NCBI RefSeq assembly: GCF_003584015.1
Contig: NZ_QXFM01000057.1
Coordinates: 18,649 to 82,648, forward strand
Origin: Aurantiacibacter xanthus
GTDB lineage: Bacteria > Pseudomonadota > Alphaproteobacteria > Sphingomonadales > Sphingomonadaceae
Direction of reading: 5' to 3'
DNA length: 64,000 nucleotides
Part shown: piece by piece, positions 1-11,150 of the stretch
Layout of the letters: the number at the start of each line of letters is the position of its first letter
How positions within the stretch are numbered: the first letter of the stretch is position 1
Notes under the pieces: model-generated
The model's database searches: none
The model's input: the letters and a program-made list of their open reading frames with translations, nothing else
What the model was told of the DNA's origin: nothing
Translations under genes and position numbers: made by a program

Positions 1-427
1 TCACCGCCTCCCGGCCCTTGAGGATATCGGCCAGGAACCAGTAGGCCTCGCCCCAGGCGGCCAGCACCTCGTCGGTGGCGGCATCGCCCAGCACCTCCTT
101 GATCGCCCCCAGCAGAGCCGTGCCGACATAGGGATAGTGCTCGGGCAGGATGTGATAGCCGATATGCTTGTTGGCGATCCGTTCGACCATCGGCGCAAGC
201 GCGCCGAGGTTATCGATGTTCTGCGCATAGCTGAGGATGGAGGCGGCCAGCGCATGAAGCTGCGCGCCGTCATCGCCCTGATTGCTGTGGTTGAACAGCT
301 CGCGGATATGCGCATCCTCGAACAGGCGGGCATACATGGTCTTCGTGATCCGCGGGCCGTGGTCGGCCAGTGCGGGCACGGTGGCCTTCACGGTTGCGAT
401 GGTCTGCGGGGAAAGGGGCTCGGTCAT
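1..427 (-). CDS. hmp: Flavohemoglobin (NO dioxygenase), N-terminal globin part, cut by window edge
   Basis: Reading the minus strand from ATG at 427 gives MTEPLSPQTIATVKATVP, the usual start of a flavohemoglobin globin domain. It is followed by the proximal-helix segment with NKHIGYHILPEHY, whose His in NKH is the expected heme ligand. About 142 residues are present and the frame runs off the window, so the FAD/NAD reductase domain must lie beyond the left edge. The full enzyme converts NO and O2 to nitrate in the cytoplasm. It is the distal gene of the minus-strand NO-response operon, 113 bases after the DUF1971 gene. A single-domain globin cannot be excluded without the missing part, but this N-terminus matches the Hmp globin better than truncated globins. 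Confidence 0.85.
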   Translation of the reverse strand, partial: MTEPLSPQTIATVKATVPALADHGPRITKTMYARLFEDAHIRELFNHSNQGDDGAQLHALAASILSYAQNIDNLGALAPMVERIANKHIGYHILPEHYPYVGTALLGAIKEVLGDAATDEVLAAWGEAYWFLADILKGREAV

Positions 428-540
428 ATAGTCTGCCTTTGCTGGAAAGCTGGCGCGCGGTGACCGGCCGCGCGGGGGGATGTCCGCGCGGCCTTTGTCA
501 TGTCGCCACTGTCTGTTTGTGTCGTGGGTTGGCGGCGGCC

Positions 541-816
541 TTAGCCGCCGGGAGGCCGGTCGTAGAAATCGACCTGCATCTGCATCTCGCCCATGGGGGT
601 GACGAAATGCGGCTGCTGCGGGAGCACGAGGCCGGGCTCGCCGGGGCGCAGCACCGTCTCCGACTCGGGATCGAGATGGGTGAGCTTCAGCTCACCCGCG
701 ATCACGCGGATCACGCCCCAGACCCCGGCCTTGGTCTGGTGTCGGCCACGCAGCGCAGCCGGCAGCGTGTCGTGGTCGAAGACCGGGGTCGAACGATAGG
801 GAACCGGGCTCTCCAT
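541..816 (-). CDS. DUF1971 (YeaR/TehB-N-like) cupin-fold protein
   Basis: A 91-residue protein starting MESPVPYRSTPVFDHDTLP. It has the DUF1971 pattern: 'TLPAALRGRHQTKAGVWG', a central 'GELKL', and C-terminal 'QPHFVTPMGEMQMQVDFY'. E. coli YeaR belongs to this family and is nitrate/NO inducible; the biochemical role is unknown. The chosen ATG at 816 lies 2 bases past the alternative-oxidase stop (818-820), which fits translational coupling. An upstream ATG in frame (846) would overlap the oxidase by about 30 bases and is less likely. Its place in this operon suggests a role in the NO response. Confidence 0.8.
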   Translation of the reverse strand: MESPVPYRSTPVFDHDTLPAALRGRHQTKAGVWGVIRVIAGELKLTHLDPESETVLRPGEPGLVLPQQPHFVTPMGEMQMQVDFYDRPPGG

Positions 817-817
817 C

Positions 818-1504
818 TCAGCGCACCATGCGGATGTCGCTGGCATGCTCGGGATAGGGCGCCGGCTTTGCCGCAGGCGCGATTCCCGCCAGTTCGCTGG
901 CGAACCCGTGGTTCACATCGCGGTGATGTGCCTCGTCGGCACGGACCACCACGACCACATCGCGCAGGGTCGCGTCGTCGGGCATCTTCCAGTAGTGGCG
1001 CGCGATGGCGGGCGCCGGCAGGTTGGGGCTGCGGCCCTCGTCGATTTCCTTGAGGTAATAGGTGTAGCTCAGCACGGCCTCTTCCTCGAAATAGCCGACC
1101 ACGCGGTGCGCGGTGCGCGCGCTCACGAGGTAGAGCACGAAGAAAGCCACGTAGAACACCCACTGCACGGCCAGAATGACCAGCCGCTCGAACAGCGTCG
1201 GCCTGGCCACCTCGATGAAGGTCATCAGGTGCATCCGTTCGTTCTCGGCTTCCTCCATCAGGGTGCGGATCCAGCCGTTGTCGTCGCACATCCGGCGCAG
1301 GCACTTGAGATGGTTGATCGTCGCCCCGACCATGCCCGGCACGGCGGCCACGGTTTCGAGCACGATCGCGCGGTGGCCATAGCGCTTGGCGAAGAAGGTG
1401 TCGGCGCAGAAGCGCAGCGTCTTGGTAAAACCGAACGCGATATGATCGCGCAGGCCGCGCGGCTGGTGATGGGCGTTGATATCGACGTAAGGAAGGTCAC
1501 TCAT
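818..1504 (-). CDS. aox: Alternative oxidase (di-iron quinol oxidase)
   Basis: A 228-residue protein with all four di-iron motifs of alternative oxidases: LET (about residue 50), NERMH (about 88-92), EEEA (about 140-143) and [12 protein letters not shown] (about 188-199). A hydrophobic stretch around 106-128 fits interfacial membrane binding. AOX oxidises ubiquinol and reduces O2 to water without pumping protons, and it resists cyanide and NO. Its ATG overlaps the stop of the upstream truncated globin gene (ATGA, 1501-1504), so the two are translationally coupled. Co-occurrence with NsrR, globin, DUF1971 and Hmp points to a respiratory bypass used when heme-copper oxidases are blocked by NO. 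Family call is firm; the NO role is inferred from context. Confidence 0.9.
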   Translation of the reverse strand: MSDLPYVDINAHHQPRGLRDHIAFGFTKTLRFCADTFFAKRYGHRAIVLETVAAVPGMVGATINHLKCLRRMCDDNGWIRTLMEEAENERMHLMTFIEVARPTLFERLVILAVQWVFYVAFFVLYLVSARTAHRVVGYFEEEAVLSYTYYLKEIDEGRSPNLPAPAIARHYWKMPDDATLRDVVVVVRADEAHHRDVNHGFASELAGIAPAAKPAPYPEHASDIRMVR

Positions 1505-1929
1505 CGCATTGCACTCCGTTGGAGGTGGCCTGCCGCCGGGGCGGGCCGGGGAACCGGCTGCGGTTCGAGCCGGAAGAACATCGCCAGCTGGAGGCTTTGC
1601 GCGATCCGTCTGGCCTTGGCCTGCAGAGCTGCGGCATCGTCGCGCGCCATCAGCTCGTCGGTGGTCTGCGCCCAGAGCGCGAGCCAGCGCTCGAACAGCT
1701 CGGGCGTGATGCGGTCCTTGTGCTTCACGTGGACGGGCACCGGCTGACCCTTGTAGCGCCCGCTGGTCAGCATGATCGACGACCAGAAATCGGTGAGCCG
1801 GGCGAGGTGGTCGGGCCAGTCGTCGATGGCATCGTTGAAGATCGGCCCGAGCGCCTCGTCCGCACGGACGCGGGCGTAGAACGCATCGACCAGCTGTTGC
1901 AGTCCTGCGTCGTTCAGCGGGAGGGGCAT
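1501..1929 (-). CDS. Group III truncated hemoglobin
   Basis: A 142-residue protein starting [22 protein letters not shown]. The B-helix FY pair, '[15 protein letters not shown]' and the '[10 protein letters not shown]' segment carrying the proximal His match group III (P) truncated globins, which bind O2 and NO. The ATG at 1929 is chosen over the upstream in-frame ATG at 1953 for two reasons. It has a GGAG about 8 bases upstream, and the 1953 start would place the operator at 1948-1964 partly inside the gene. It is the first gene of the minus-strand operon and overlaps aox by 4 bases. Probable role is NO or O2 handling under nitrosative stress. Confidence 0.85.
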   Translation of the reverse strand: MPLPLNDAGLQQLVDAFYARVRADEALGPIFNDAIDDWPDHLARLTDFWSSIMLTSGRYKGQPVPVHVKHKDRITPELFERWLALWAQTTDELMARDDAAALQAKARRIAQSLQLAMFFRLEPQPVPRPAPAAGHLQRSAMR

Positions 1930-1947
1930 CGTCTCGACTCCATAATC

Positions 1948-1964
1948 ATGCATTTGATATGCAT
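1948..1964. promoter_or_regulatory. NsrR-like operator 1 (globin side)
   Basis: ATGCAT-TTGAT-ATGCAT: two 6-base half sites with a 5-base spacer. This resembles the ATGYATTT-type half sites known for NsrR. It lies just upstream of the truncated-globin start at 1929. Binding is predicted, not shown. Confidence 0.6.
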
Positions 1965-1984
1965 CTATACGGCGAGCCAGAAAT

Positions 1985-2003
1985 GATGCAATAGATATAC
2001 ATC
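1985..2003. promoter_or_regulatory. NsrR-like operator 2 (nsrR side)
   Basis: GATGCAA-TAGAT-ATACATC: an imperfect 7+5+7 inverted repeat, 21 bases upstream of the nsrR start and centred 38 bases from operator 1. It shares the half-site and spacer design of the first site, which suggests autoregulation and joint control of the divergent operon. Confidence 0.6.
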
Positions 2004-2024
2004 TTTATTTTGGAGGATGGGCCG

Positions 2025-2477
2025 ATGCGCCTCACGCGCTACACGGACTATGCGATGCGGGTGCTGCTCTACCTTGGGCGGCAGCCCGACCAGCTCAGCT
2101 CAATCGCCGAGATCGCGCGCGCCTATGGCGTGTCGCAGAACCATCTGATGAAGGTGGTGAGCGATCTGGTGAGCGCAGGCTATGTCGAAAGCGTGCGCGG
2201 GCGCGGCGGCGGCATCCGGCTGGGCCGGCCTCCCTCCGAGATCAATGTCGGCGCACTGATCCGTCATACCGAGGACGACTTCGATCTGGTCGGCTGCGGC
2301 GCGTGCATCATCGCCCCGGCCTGCGGGCTGACCAGTGTGCTCGACGAAGCCATGGCGGCGTTCCTGGCGGTGCTGGAACGCTATACGCTCGCCGATGTGC
2401 TGGCGCGCAAGGGAGACTTTTCGCACCTCCTGCACGGTTTCGACGCGGCCGCCAGCCGTGCTGCCGGCCGCGCCTGA
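2025..2477 (+). CDS. nsrR: Rrf2-family NO-sensing repressor NsrR
   Basis: A 150-residue protein starting MRLTRYTDYAMRVLLYLG, the canonical Rrf2 N-terminal winged helix. Three cysteines in CGACIIAPAC (C-x2-C-x5-C) match the [Fe-S] cluster ligands of NsrR rather than IscR. A GGAGGA sits 8 bases before the ATG at 2025; a TTG at 2010 is in frame but falls just ahead of that site. NsrR represses NO-detoxification genes until NO destroys its cluster. It is divergent from the globin-aox-DUF1971-hmp operon, with two operator-like palindromes between them. Confidence 0.88.
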   Translation: MRLTRYTDYAMRVLLYLGRQPDQLSSIAEIARAYGVSQNHLMKVVSDLVSAGYVESVRGRGGGIRLGRPPSEINVGALIRHTEDDFDLVGCGACIIAPACGLTSVLDEAMAAFLAVLERYTLADVLARKGDFSHLLHGFDAAASRAAGRA

Positions 2478-2576
2478 CGGCATGGTCCACTGCAATTGGC
2501 CGTTCCTGGTGCTGTGATCGGCACCCCAGGGCCACGATATCCGCAGCGCATGGGCAGATGACAGCAAGGAGCATCC

Positions 2577-3038
2577 ATGAGCATTCGCATCGACTACGAA
2601 AAGGTCGCCCCCGCCGGGTACAAGGCTCTGGGCGGGGTCTATAGCTATGTCAGCCAGTCCGACCTCGACGAGGTGCTGGTCGATCTGGTCTATCTGCGCG
2701 TCTCGCAGATCAACGGCTGTGCCTATTGCCTCGATCTGCACACGCGCGATCTGGTCCGCCATGGGGTCGCCCCGGAAAAGCTGGCGCTGGTGCAGGTGTG
2801 GGACGAAGCCGGCCCGGTGTTCACCGAGCGCGAGCGCGCCGCGCTGCGCTGGGCCGAGACCGTTACGCTGGTGGCGCAGACGGCCATTCCCGACAGCGAT
2901 TTTCAGGCGGTGGCCGCCGTCTTCACCGAGAAGGAAATCGCCGATCTCACCATCGCCATCGGCATCATGAACGCGTTCAACCGTCTCTCGGTCGGCTTCC
3001 GCCGTCCACCGCGCGCCGCCCTCGCCGCTGCGGAGTGA
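2577..3038 (+). CDS. AhpD-like carboxymuconolactone decarboxylase-family protein
   Basis: A 153-residue protein with the alkylhydroperoxidase signature INGCAYCLDLHTRDL: the CxxC pair plus the following His, about residues 45-58. Proteins of this kind are small helical peroxidases or disulfide reductants; the real substrate is unknown. An AAGGAG (2566-2571) precedes the ATG. It lies about 100 bases downstream of nsrR on the same strand, so it may be co-transcribed. No NsrR-like palindrome was seen in the gap. A role in nitrosative or oxidative stress is inferred from neighbours. Confidence 0.8.
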   Translation: MSIRIDYEKVAPAGYKALGGVYSYVSQSDLDEVLVDLVYLRVSQINGCAYCLDLHTRDLVRHGVAPEKLALVQVWDEAGPVFTERERAALRWAETVTLVAQTAIPDSDFQAVAAVFTEKEIADLTIAIGIMNAFNRLSVGFRRPPRAALAAAE

Positions 3039-3108
3039 CAGGGCTGTAGTGACAGGGCTGTCTGGCCTGCCGATGTCACCCGGTTGAGCGCGGAGAGACA
3101 GCGGCAGG

Positions 3109-3840
3109 TCAGCGGGCGGGAGCACTCCCGATTCGGCTCCCGCCCCTTCCCGTCTCGCACAGCGCTTGCGCCACGCAGTTAGCGCAGTCGGGGCGGGCCG
3201 GACGGCACCATGTCTGGCCCACCTTCTTCATCAGCAGATGATGCTCGTCATAGTCGGCGGCGTGCCATTCGGGCGGCATGACAGGCATGATCGCGGCATA
3301 GGCGCGCGCGGTATCGGCCCTGGCCGGAACCAGCCCCATGCGCTGCAGAATCCGGCGGTGATGGCTGTCGAGCACCAGCACCGGGCGATCGAGCGTCGAG
3401 GCGTTCATCACCCCGGCGGCGATCTTGCGCCCGACACCGGGCAACTGTTCGAGCCAGTCCATCGCCTCCGGCGTGGCCATGCCTTCAAGGTGTGACAGAT
3501 CGACCGCTCCGCGCCGCGCGATCAGATCGGTGAGCGAGGCCTTCAGCCGCTCCGCCGCGATGTTGGGGTAGGTCTGGGTGGACAGCGCATCCTGCAACTG
3601 CGCCAGCGGCGCATCGGCAACGCGCTCCCAACTGCCGTAGCGTTCGAGCAAACGGTCAGTCGCGATGTTGGAAACCCCGGACTTCGTCCGCGCGCCGATC
3701 ACGCCCTGCACCAGCACCCATTCGGGCGCGCGCCACTCGGCGGCGGCGCGCCGGATATGCCCGAACCGCTGCACCAGCAGCGGCTGGAGGCGGCGCAACG
3801 TTTCGGTGCGCGGATCGGGGCCGAGGGGGAGTTCGCTCAT
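3109..3840 (-). CDS. Endonuclease III-like HhH-GPD DNA glycosylase/AP lyase with Fe-S cluster
   Basis: A 243-residue protein starting MSELPLGPDPRTETLRRL. The helix-hairpin-helix LPGVGRKIAAGV carries the lyase Lys, and VLDSHHRRIL carries the catalytic Asp. The C-terminal CRPARPDCANCVAQALC gives the C-x6-C-x2-C-x5-C cluster pattern. It probably removes oxidised or damaged bases and nicks AP sites. The sequence differs enough from classical Nth ('DTH') that it may be the Nth paralogue common in alphaproteobacteria. The ATG at 3840 was chosen because upstream frame codons overlap guaA (stop at 3866). It runs in the same direction as guaA, 25 bases downstream. Confidence 0.85.
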   Translation of the reverse strand: MSELPLGPDPRTETLRRLQPLLVQRFGHIRRAAAEWRAPEWVLVQGVIGARTKSGVSNIATDRLLERYGSWERVADAPLAQLQDALSTQTYPNIAAERLKASLTDLIARRGAVDLSHLEGMATPEAMDWLEQLPGVGRKIAAGVMNASTLDRPVLVLDSHHRRILQRMGLVPARADTARAYAAIMPVMPPEWHAADYDEHHLLMKKVGQTWCRPARPDCANCVAQALCETGRGGSRIGSAPAR

Positions 3841-3865
3841 TCGGCGACGAGGCGCACCCGCCCGC

Positions 3866-5440
3866 TTACTCCCACTCGATCGTGCCGGGCGGCTTCGAGG
3901 TATAGTCGTAAACCACGCGGTTGATGCCCTGCACCTCGTTGACGATGCGGGTGGCGCAACTGGTGAGGAAAGCGGCGTCGAACGGATAAACATCCGCCGT
4001 CATGCCGTCGGTGCTGGTGACAGCGCGCAGGCCACAGACGCTGTCGTAGGTGCGGTGATCGCCCATCACGCCCACCGTCTTCACCGGCAGCAACACCGCG
4101 AAAGCCTGCCAGATCGCGTCGTAAAGCCCCGCCTTGCGGATCTCGTCGAGATAGATCGCGTCGGCCTTCCGCAGAATGTCGCAGCGTTCCTTGGTCACCT
4201 CGCCGGGGATGCGGATCGCAAGGCCCGGTCCGGGGAACGGATGGCGGCCCACGAACTGGTCGTTAAGGCCCAGCTCGCGGCCCAGTTCGCGCACCTCGTC
4301 CTTGAACAGTTCGCGCAAGGGCTCGACCAGCTTCATGTTCATCCGCTCGGGCAGGCCGCCGACATTGTGGTGGCTCTTGATCGTCACCGAGGGGCCGCCG
4401 GTGAAGCTGACGCTTTCGATCACGTCGGGATAGAGCGTGCCCTGCGCGAGGAAGTCCGCCCCGCCGAGCTTGTTCGCCTCTTCCTCGAACACGGCGATGA
4501 ATTCCGCGCCGATGAACTTGCGCTTCTTTTCCGGGTCGGTGACGCCGTCGAGCCCGGCCATGAACCGCTCCTCGGCATCCACGACCACGAGCGGGATATT
4601 GTAATGGTCGCGGAACAGGGTCTCGACCTGCTCGCGCTCGTTCAGCCGCAACAAGCCATGGTCGACGAAGACGCAGGTGAGCTGGTCGCCGATCGCCTCG
4701 TGGATGAGGATCGCCGCCACCGACGAATCGACCCCGCCCGACAGGCCGCAGATCACCCGGCCCTCGCCCACCTGCTGGCGGATTTCGGCGACCTTGGTCT
4801 CGCGGTAGGCGGCCATGGTCCAGTCGCCCGCAAGGCCGCAGACCTTGTGTACGAAGTTCGCCAGCAGCTTGCCGCCGTCGGGGGTGTGGACCACCTCGGG
4901 GTGGAACTGCGTGCCGTAGAACTTGCGCGCCTCGTCGGCGATCACCGCGAAGGGCGCGCCGTCGGATACGGCGACGATCTCGAAGCCGGGGGCGAAGCGG
5001 GTGACCGTGTCGCCATGGCTCATCCACACCTGATGCCGCTCGCCCTCGGCCCAGAGGCCATCGAACAGCGCGCAGTCCTTCGTCACGGTGAGATAGGCCC
5101 GACCGAACTCGCCGCCATCGCCCACCTCGTGGCCGGGGCGCACTTCGCCCCCGAGCTGCTTGCTCATCACCTGCTGGCCATAGCAGATGCCGAGGATCGG
5201 CACGCCGGCCTCGAACAGCGCCATCGGCGCGCGCGGGCTGCCCTCTTCGGGCACGCCGGCAGGGCTGCCCGAGAGGATAATGCCCTTGGGCTGCATCCGG
5301 GCAAAGGCCTCTTCGGCCAGCGTGAAGGGCGCGATCTCGCAATAGACCCCGGCTTCGCGCACGCGGCGCGCGATCAGCTGGGTCACCTGGCTGCCGAAAT
5401 CGACGATAAGGATGGAATCGGGGAGGATATGTGCCGTCAT
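3866..5440 (-). CDS. guaA: GMP synthase (glutamine-hydrolysing)
   Basis: A 524-residue protein starting [18 protein letters not shown]. The class I glutamine amidotransferase domain has GICYGQQ (catalytic Cys) and FHPEV (His/Glu). The ATP pyrophosphatase domain has the PP-loop GLSGGVDSS. The C-terminal dimerisation domain ends KPPGTIEWE, the standard GuaA end. It converts XMP to GMP in the cytoplasm. Length is as expected. The ATG at 5440 gives the standard N-terminus, so an in-frame upstream Met is rejected. Confidence 0.97.
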   Translation of the reverse strand: MTAHILPDSILIVDFGSQVTQLIARRVREAGVYCEIAPFTLAEEAFARMQPKGIILSGSPAGVPEEGSPRAPMALFEAGVPILGICYGQQVMSKQLGGEVRPGHEVGDGGEFGRAYLTVTKDCALFDGLWAEGERHQVWMSHGDTVTRFAPGFEIVAVSDGAPFAVIADEARKFYGTQFHPEVVHTPDGGKLLANFVHKVCGLAGDWTMAAYRETKVAEIRQQVGEGRVICGLSGGVDSSVAAILIHEAIGDQLTCVFVDHGLLRLNEREQVETLFRDHYNIPLVVVDAEERFMAGLDGVTDPEKKRKFIGAEFIAVFEEEANKLGGADFLAQGTLYPDVIESVSFTGGPSVTIKSHHNVGGLPERMNMKLVEPLRELFKDEVRELGRELGLNDQFVGRHPFPGPGLAIRIPGEVTKERCDILRKADAIYLDEIRKAGLYDAIWQAFAVLLPVKTVGVMGDHRTYDSVCGLRAVTSTDGMTADVYPFDAAFLTSCATRIVNEVQGINRVVYDYTSKPPGTIEWE

Positions 5441-5629
5441 GATGTGCCGATAGGAAGCCCGCGCGCCGCTGTCCAGCATGCGCGCGCCTCAGGACGGCCC
5501 GCGCGCTTTGCGCAACAGACGTCCGGCTTTTTGCAATTGCGCTGCCTTGTTCGCACCCACACACTGGGCGGACAGTCTAAGGGATGGACCTGTCAAAGGC
5601 GTTTGCAACCTTATCAAGGAGATAACGCC

Positions 5630-5932
5630 ATGAAGAAGCTGACCACTCTCGCCCTGCTTTCGACGCTTGCCTTTTCGTCCGCCGCGCAGGCCCAATCGGC
5701 CTTCGTCATGGTCATCGGCAAACGCACTTACGAACAGAGCCGCCCCGCGCCCGCTCCGCTGACCGACGAACGGCGGATCGAAATCGCTGCCGAGCGGGCC
5801 TGCGAAAAACCCTTCATCCGCGACCTCAAGGGCCAGCAGCTTTATGGCGAATGCCTGACCGAAGCGCGCGCGCAGGCCGTGGCGCAACTGGCAGCCCATC
5901 AATCGCGACTGGCGCAGCTCTCGCTTCGGTAA
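5630..5932 (+). CDS. Small secreted protein, UrcA-like
   Basis: A 100-residue protein with a clear signal peptide (MKKLTTLALLSTLAFSSAAQAQ, cut after AQA or AQAQ). The mature part has two cysteines, in 'ERACEKPF' and 'YGECLTEARAQAVAQL'. That spacing of a Cys after an amphipathic helix and a second Cys before an Ala-rich helix resembles UrcA-family periplasmic proteins of sphingomonads. The family match is a guess from pattern. An AAGGAGA at 5616-5622 supports the start. Function unknown. Confidence 0.7.
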   Translation: MKKLTTLALLSTLAFSSAAQAQSAFVMVIGKRTYEQSRPAPAPLTDERRIEIAAERACEKPFIRDLKGQQLYGECLTEARAQAVAQLAAHQSRLAQLSLR

Positions 5933-5975
5933 TCCTTTCGTAAAAACGGTTTACCGCTTCTGCACAGGCTCGCAC

Positions 5976-6002
5976 CATGTGTTGCATAATACGCAACACA
6001 TG
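5976..6002. promoter_or_regulatory. Long perfect inverted repeat upstream of small-peptide genes
   Basis: CATGTGTTGC and GCAACACATG are perfect 10-base inverted arms separated by 7 bases (ATAATAC). No T-run follows and it sits in an AT-rich gap upstream of two tiny reading frames, so an operator is more likely than a terminator. The core TTGC-N7-GCAA does not match a site I can name with confidence. Confidence 0.5.
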
Positions 6003-6099
6003 CCGAAGTTTTCGCATTTGCACAATAATGTTGCGACGCACATATGCGGCTCAAGCCAAGGGGCGATCAACAAGACCCCGGCAATGCAGGAGCAACACA

Positions 6100-6183
6100 A
6101 TGCGCAATTTCGCCCAGATCATGTTCACCACGCTCGCCGCGGTGGCGATCAGCGGCACGCTGTTCACCAGCGTCCTCGCCTGA
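6100..6183 (+). CDS. Candidate 27-residue hydrophobic peptide
   Basis: MRNFAQIMFTTLAAVAISG... ending in TSVLA: one hydrophobic helix of about 18 residues after a short basic/polar start, resembling a bare signal peptide or a single-span membrane peptide. AGGAG at 6088-6092 is spaced 7 bases before the ATG. It lies about 100 bases downstream of the 27-base palindrome and 50 bases before a second 27-residue frame. Too short for family assignment. It could also be a leader peptide or a degraded secreted protein. Confidence 0.4.
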   Translation: MRNFAQIMFTTLAAVAISGTLFTSVLA

Positions 6184-6233
6184 TCCCATTCCGCGCCGCG
6201 CCAAGCCAACCCCTCTTCATTCGGAGACCCACG

Positions 6234-6317
6234 ATGAAAGCTCTGCTGATCCGCATTTTCAACGCCTACTTCGATAGCCTGGCGCGCAGCCCCTATCCCG
6301 CCGCCTGGATGTTCTGA
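6234..6317 (+). CDS. Candidate 27-residue peptide
   Basis: MKALLIRIFNAYFDSLARS followed by PYPAAWMF: a short amphipathic, basic-aromatic helix with a Pro/Trp tail. CGGAGA at 6223-6228 precedes the ATG. It ends 36 bases before a strong hairpin terminator at 6354-6382, so together with the frame at 6100 it could form a small transcription unit. It may be a toxin-like or regulatory membrane-associated peptide, or not translated at all. Confidence 0.4.
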   Translation: MKALLIRIFNAYFDSLARSPYPAAWMF

Positions 6318-6353
6318 TCTCTCCTCTCCCTAAGGAGCATCAGGCTGGCGATT

Positions 6354-6382
6354 GGCCGCCTTCCCATCTGGGGAAGGCGGCC
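6354..6382 (+). terminator. Hairpin terminator after the small-peptide locus
   Basis: GGCCGCCTTCCC and GGGAAGGCGGCC form a perfect 12-bp stem with a 5-base loop, followed on the plus strand by ATTTACGTTT. The T-rich side is on the plus strand, so it ends the unit that includes the two small frames. Confidence 0.65.
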
Positions 6383-6418
6383 ATTTACGTTTCTGGCCCC
6401 CGCCATCCGGCACGGCGA

Positions 6419-9749
<3,331 letters not shown>

Positions 9750-9789
9750 GCGCGATTCCCAGGGCTGAGACTGGCGGGCAGCGGGGCGA

Positions 9790-10455
9790 TCAGTCGTCCT
9801 GCGGCCCGTCGATCGGCAGCGGCGGCAGCGGCATGCGCGCGAAGCGAAAGGCCTCCTCGCGCTCCACCCCGAGGCCGCACAGCGCGAAGCCGGCAATTTC
9901 TTCGGGGAAGTCCTCGGGCAGCTCGCTGCGCAACACCGAACCCATCGCCGCTATCGTCGTCCCCAGCAGGATGTCGCGCCCGATCTCGCTCGACGGGACG
10001 GGCCACACCCCTTCCTTCATCCCTCGCGCAACGGTCCGTTCGGCCCGGCGATAGGTCTCGCGTCCGAACAGCAGGCCCGATGCGCTCATATTGAGCATCG
10101 ACCAGCCCCAGCGCGGATCGCGGCGCGCGCGGCGCACGTAGAAGCGCACGCCCGCCGCCGCCCGCTGGCGCGCATCGGGCACGCTGTTGAGCACCTCCGT
10201 CACCGCCCTGAGGAAATCGTGCGTGACCTCGTGCACGAGCGCTGCGCGCAGATCAGCCATGCCAGCGAAGTGGTTGTAGAAGGTCGCCCGGGTCACGCCC
10301 GCAGCCTCGACGATTTCCTCGATGCTGACGAACAGACCGTTCTCGTCGCCAAACTTCTCGAAGGCGGCAGCAATGATCGCTGCGCGTGTCTTTGCGCGCC
10401 GCTGTTGGCCGACCCTTGCCCGCCCGTCGACAGTGCCGCTCCCGCTTTGTGTCAT
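9790..10455 (-). CDS. TetR-family transcriptional regulator
   Basis: A 221-residue protein. The N-terminal helix-turn-helix region (about residues 20-66) includes RAAIIAAAFEKFG, then 'VSIEEIVEAAGVTRATFYNHFAGMADL', the TetR pattern. The C-terminal ligand-binding part is helical and not recognisable. It is convergent with gyrB. Upstream lies a 90-base gap to a lipoprotein gene on the same strand, so no divergent target is obvious. The regulated genes are unknown. Confidence 0.88.
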   Translation of the reverse strand: MTQSGSGTVDGRARVGQQRRAKTRAAIIAAAFEKFGDENGLFVSIEEIVEAAGVTRATFYNHFAGMADLRAALVHEVTHDFLRAVTEVLNSVPDARQRAAAGVRFYVRRARRDPRWGWSMLNMSASGLLFGRETYRRAERTVARGMKEGVWPVPSSEIGRDILLGTTIAAMGSVLRSELPEDFPEEIAGFALCGLGVEREEAFRFARMPLPPLPIDGPQDD

Positions 10456-10545
10456 GGCATGACCTATAAGCGAGCCCCACGTATTGCCAAGAGGTACTAC
10501 GCGATTTCGCTAGCTATTCCGCCAAAAACGGGCCGTCGTCGCCCG

Positions 10546-11064
10546 CTAACGATTGCTCGCAGCAGGAGCAGTTGCTGCGGTGGCAATTGACGGCGCGACC
10601 GCGCCGGGCCCATCTTCTGCGACATAGTCTGAGCGCCGGTACATTCGGCCCGGATCTATTTCACTGAAGGGACTGTTTTTCTCGGCCAGACGATAGAGCG
10701 CGCCCGGAGCAATGGAGAAATAGGCCTCGCCGCCCTCGAAGCCCGCCAGCGCAATGCGCGCTCCATCGAGTTTGCGATAACGGCCCGAAGTGGTGCCGTC
10801 GGGGCTGACATATTCGTAGGTGCCCGCATTCTTGTCGATGGTGAGGGTCGATTGCGAGCCGTCTAGTCTCGTGAAGGTATAGCTTCCCGAATAGTCGACC
10901 GAATCAGCGCCGTCGGCGCTCGGGGTGGGCATCTGGGCGGGGGTTGGCTTCCTGACAGCCAGTTCGCTGGGCTCGTCCATCATGGGCGCGTCCTCGCCCG
11001 GCTGATCGCCACCACAGGCAGCGAGCAGCGCAAGAGGAGCCAGGACGAGAGCGAATCTGATCAT
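10546..11064 (-). CDS. Predicted lipoprotein of unknown function
   Basis: A 172-residue protein starting MIRFALVLAPLALLAACGG, a signal peptide with a lipobox (LAAC). A Pro/Glu/Met-rich linker is followed by a small beta-rich region with 'YSGSYTFTRLDGSQSTLTI' and 'GRYRKLDGARIALAG'. GGAG precedes the ATG at 11064. Longer upstream extensions of the frame lack both the signal and the ribosome site. Likely anchored in the outer or inner membrane. No enzyme motif seen. Confidence 0.75.
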   Translation of the reverse strand: MIRFALVLAPLALLAACGGDQPGEDAPMMDEPSELAVRKPTPAQMPTPSADGADSVDYSGSYTFTRLDGSQSTLTIDKNAGTYEYVSPDGTTSGRYRKLDGARIALAGFEGGEAYFSIAPGALYRLAEKNSPFSEIDPGRMYRRSDYVAEDGPGAVAPSIATAATAPAASNR

Positions 11065-11150
11065 CTGTTTCTCCTTTCTGACGCTGAAGAAACGGACGGT
11101 CACACGGCTGGGTTCCACGCCTTGGCGAAAACCCTTATGCGGGTGAAAAA

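Noticed and set aside
3665..5932. An open frame of about 755 codons on the plus strand opposite guaA
   Set aside because: Antisense shadow of guaA; only its last 100 codons (from 5630) form a real gene with its own ribosome site and signal peptide.
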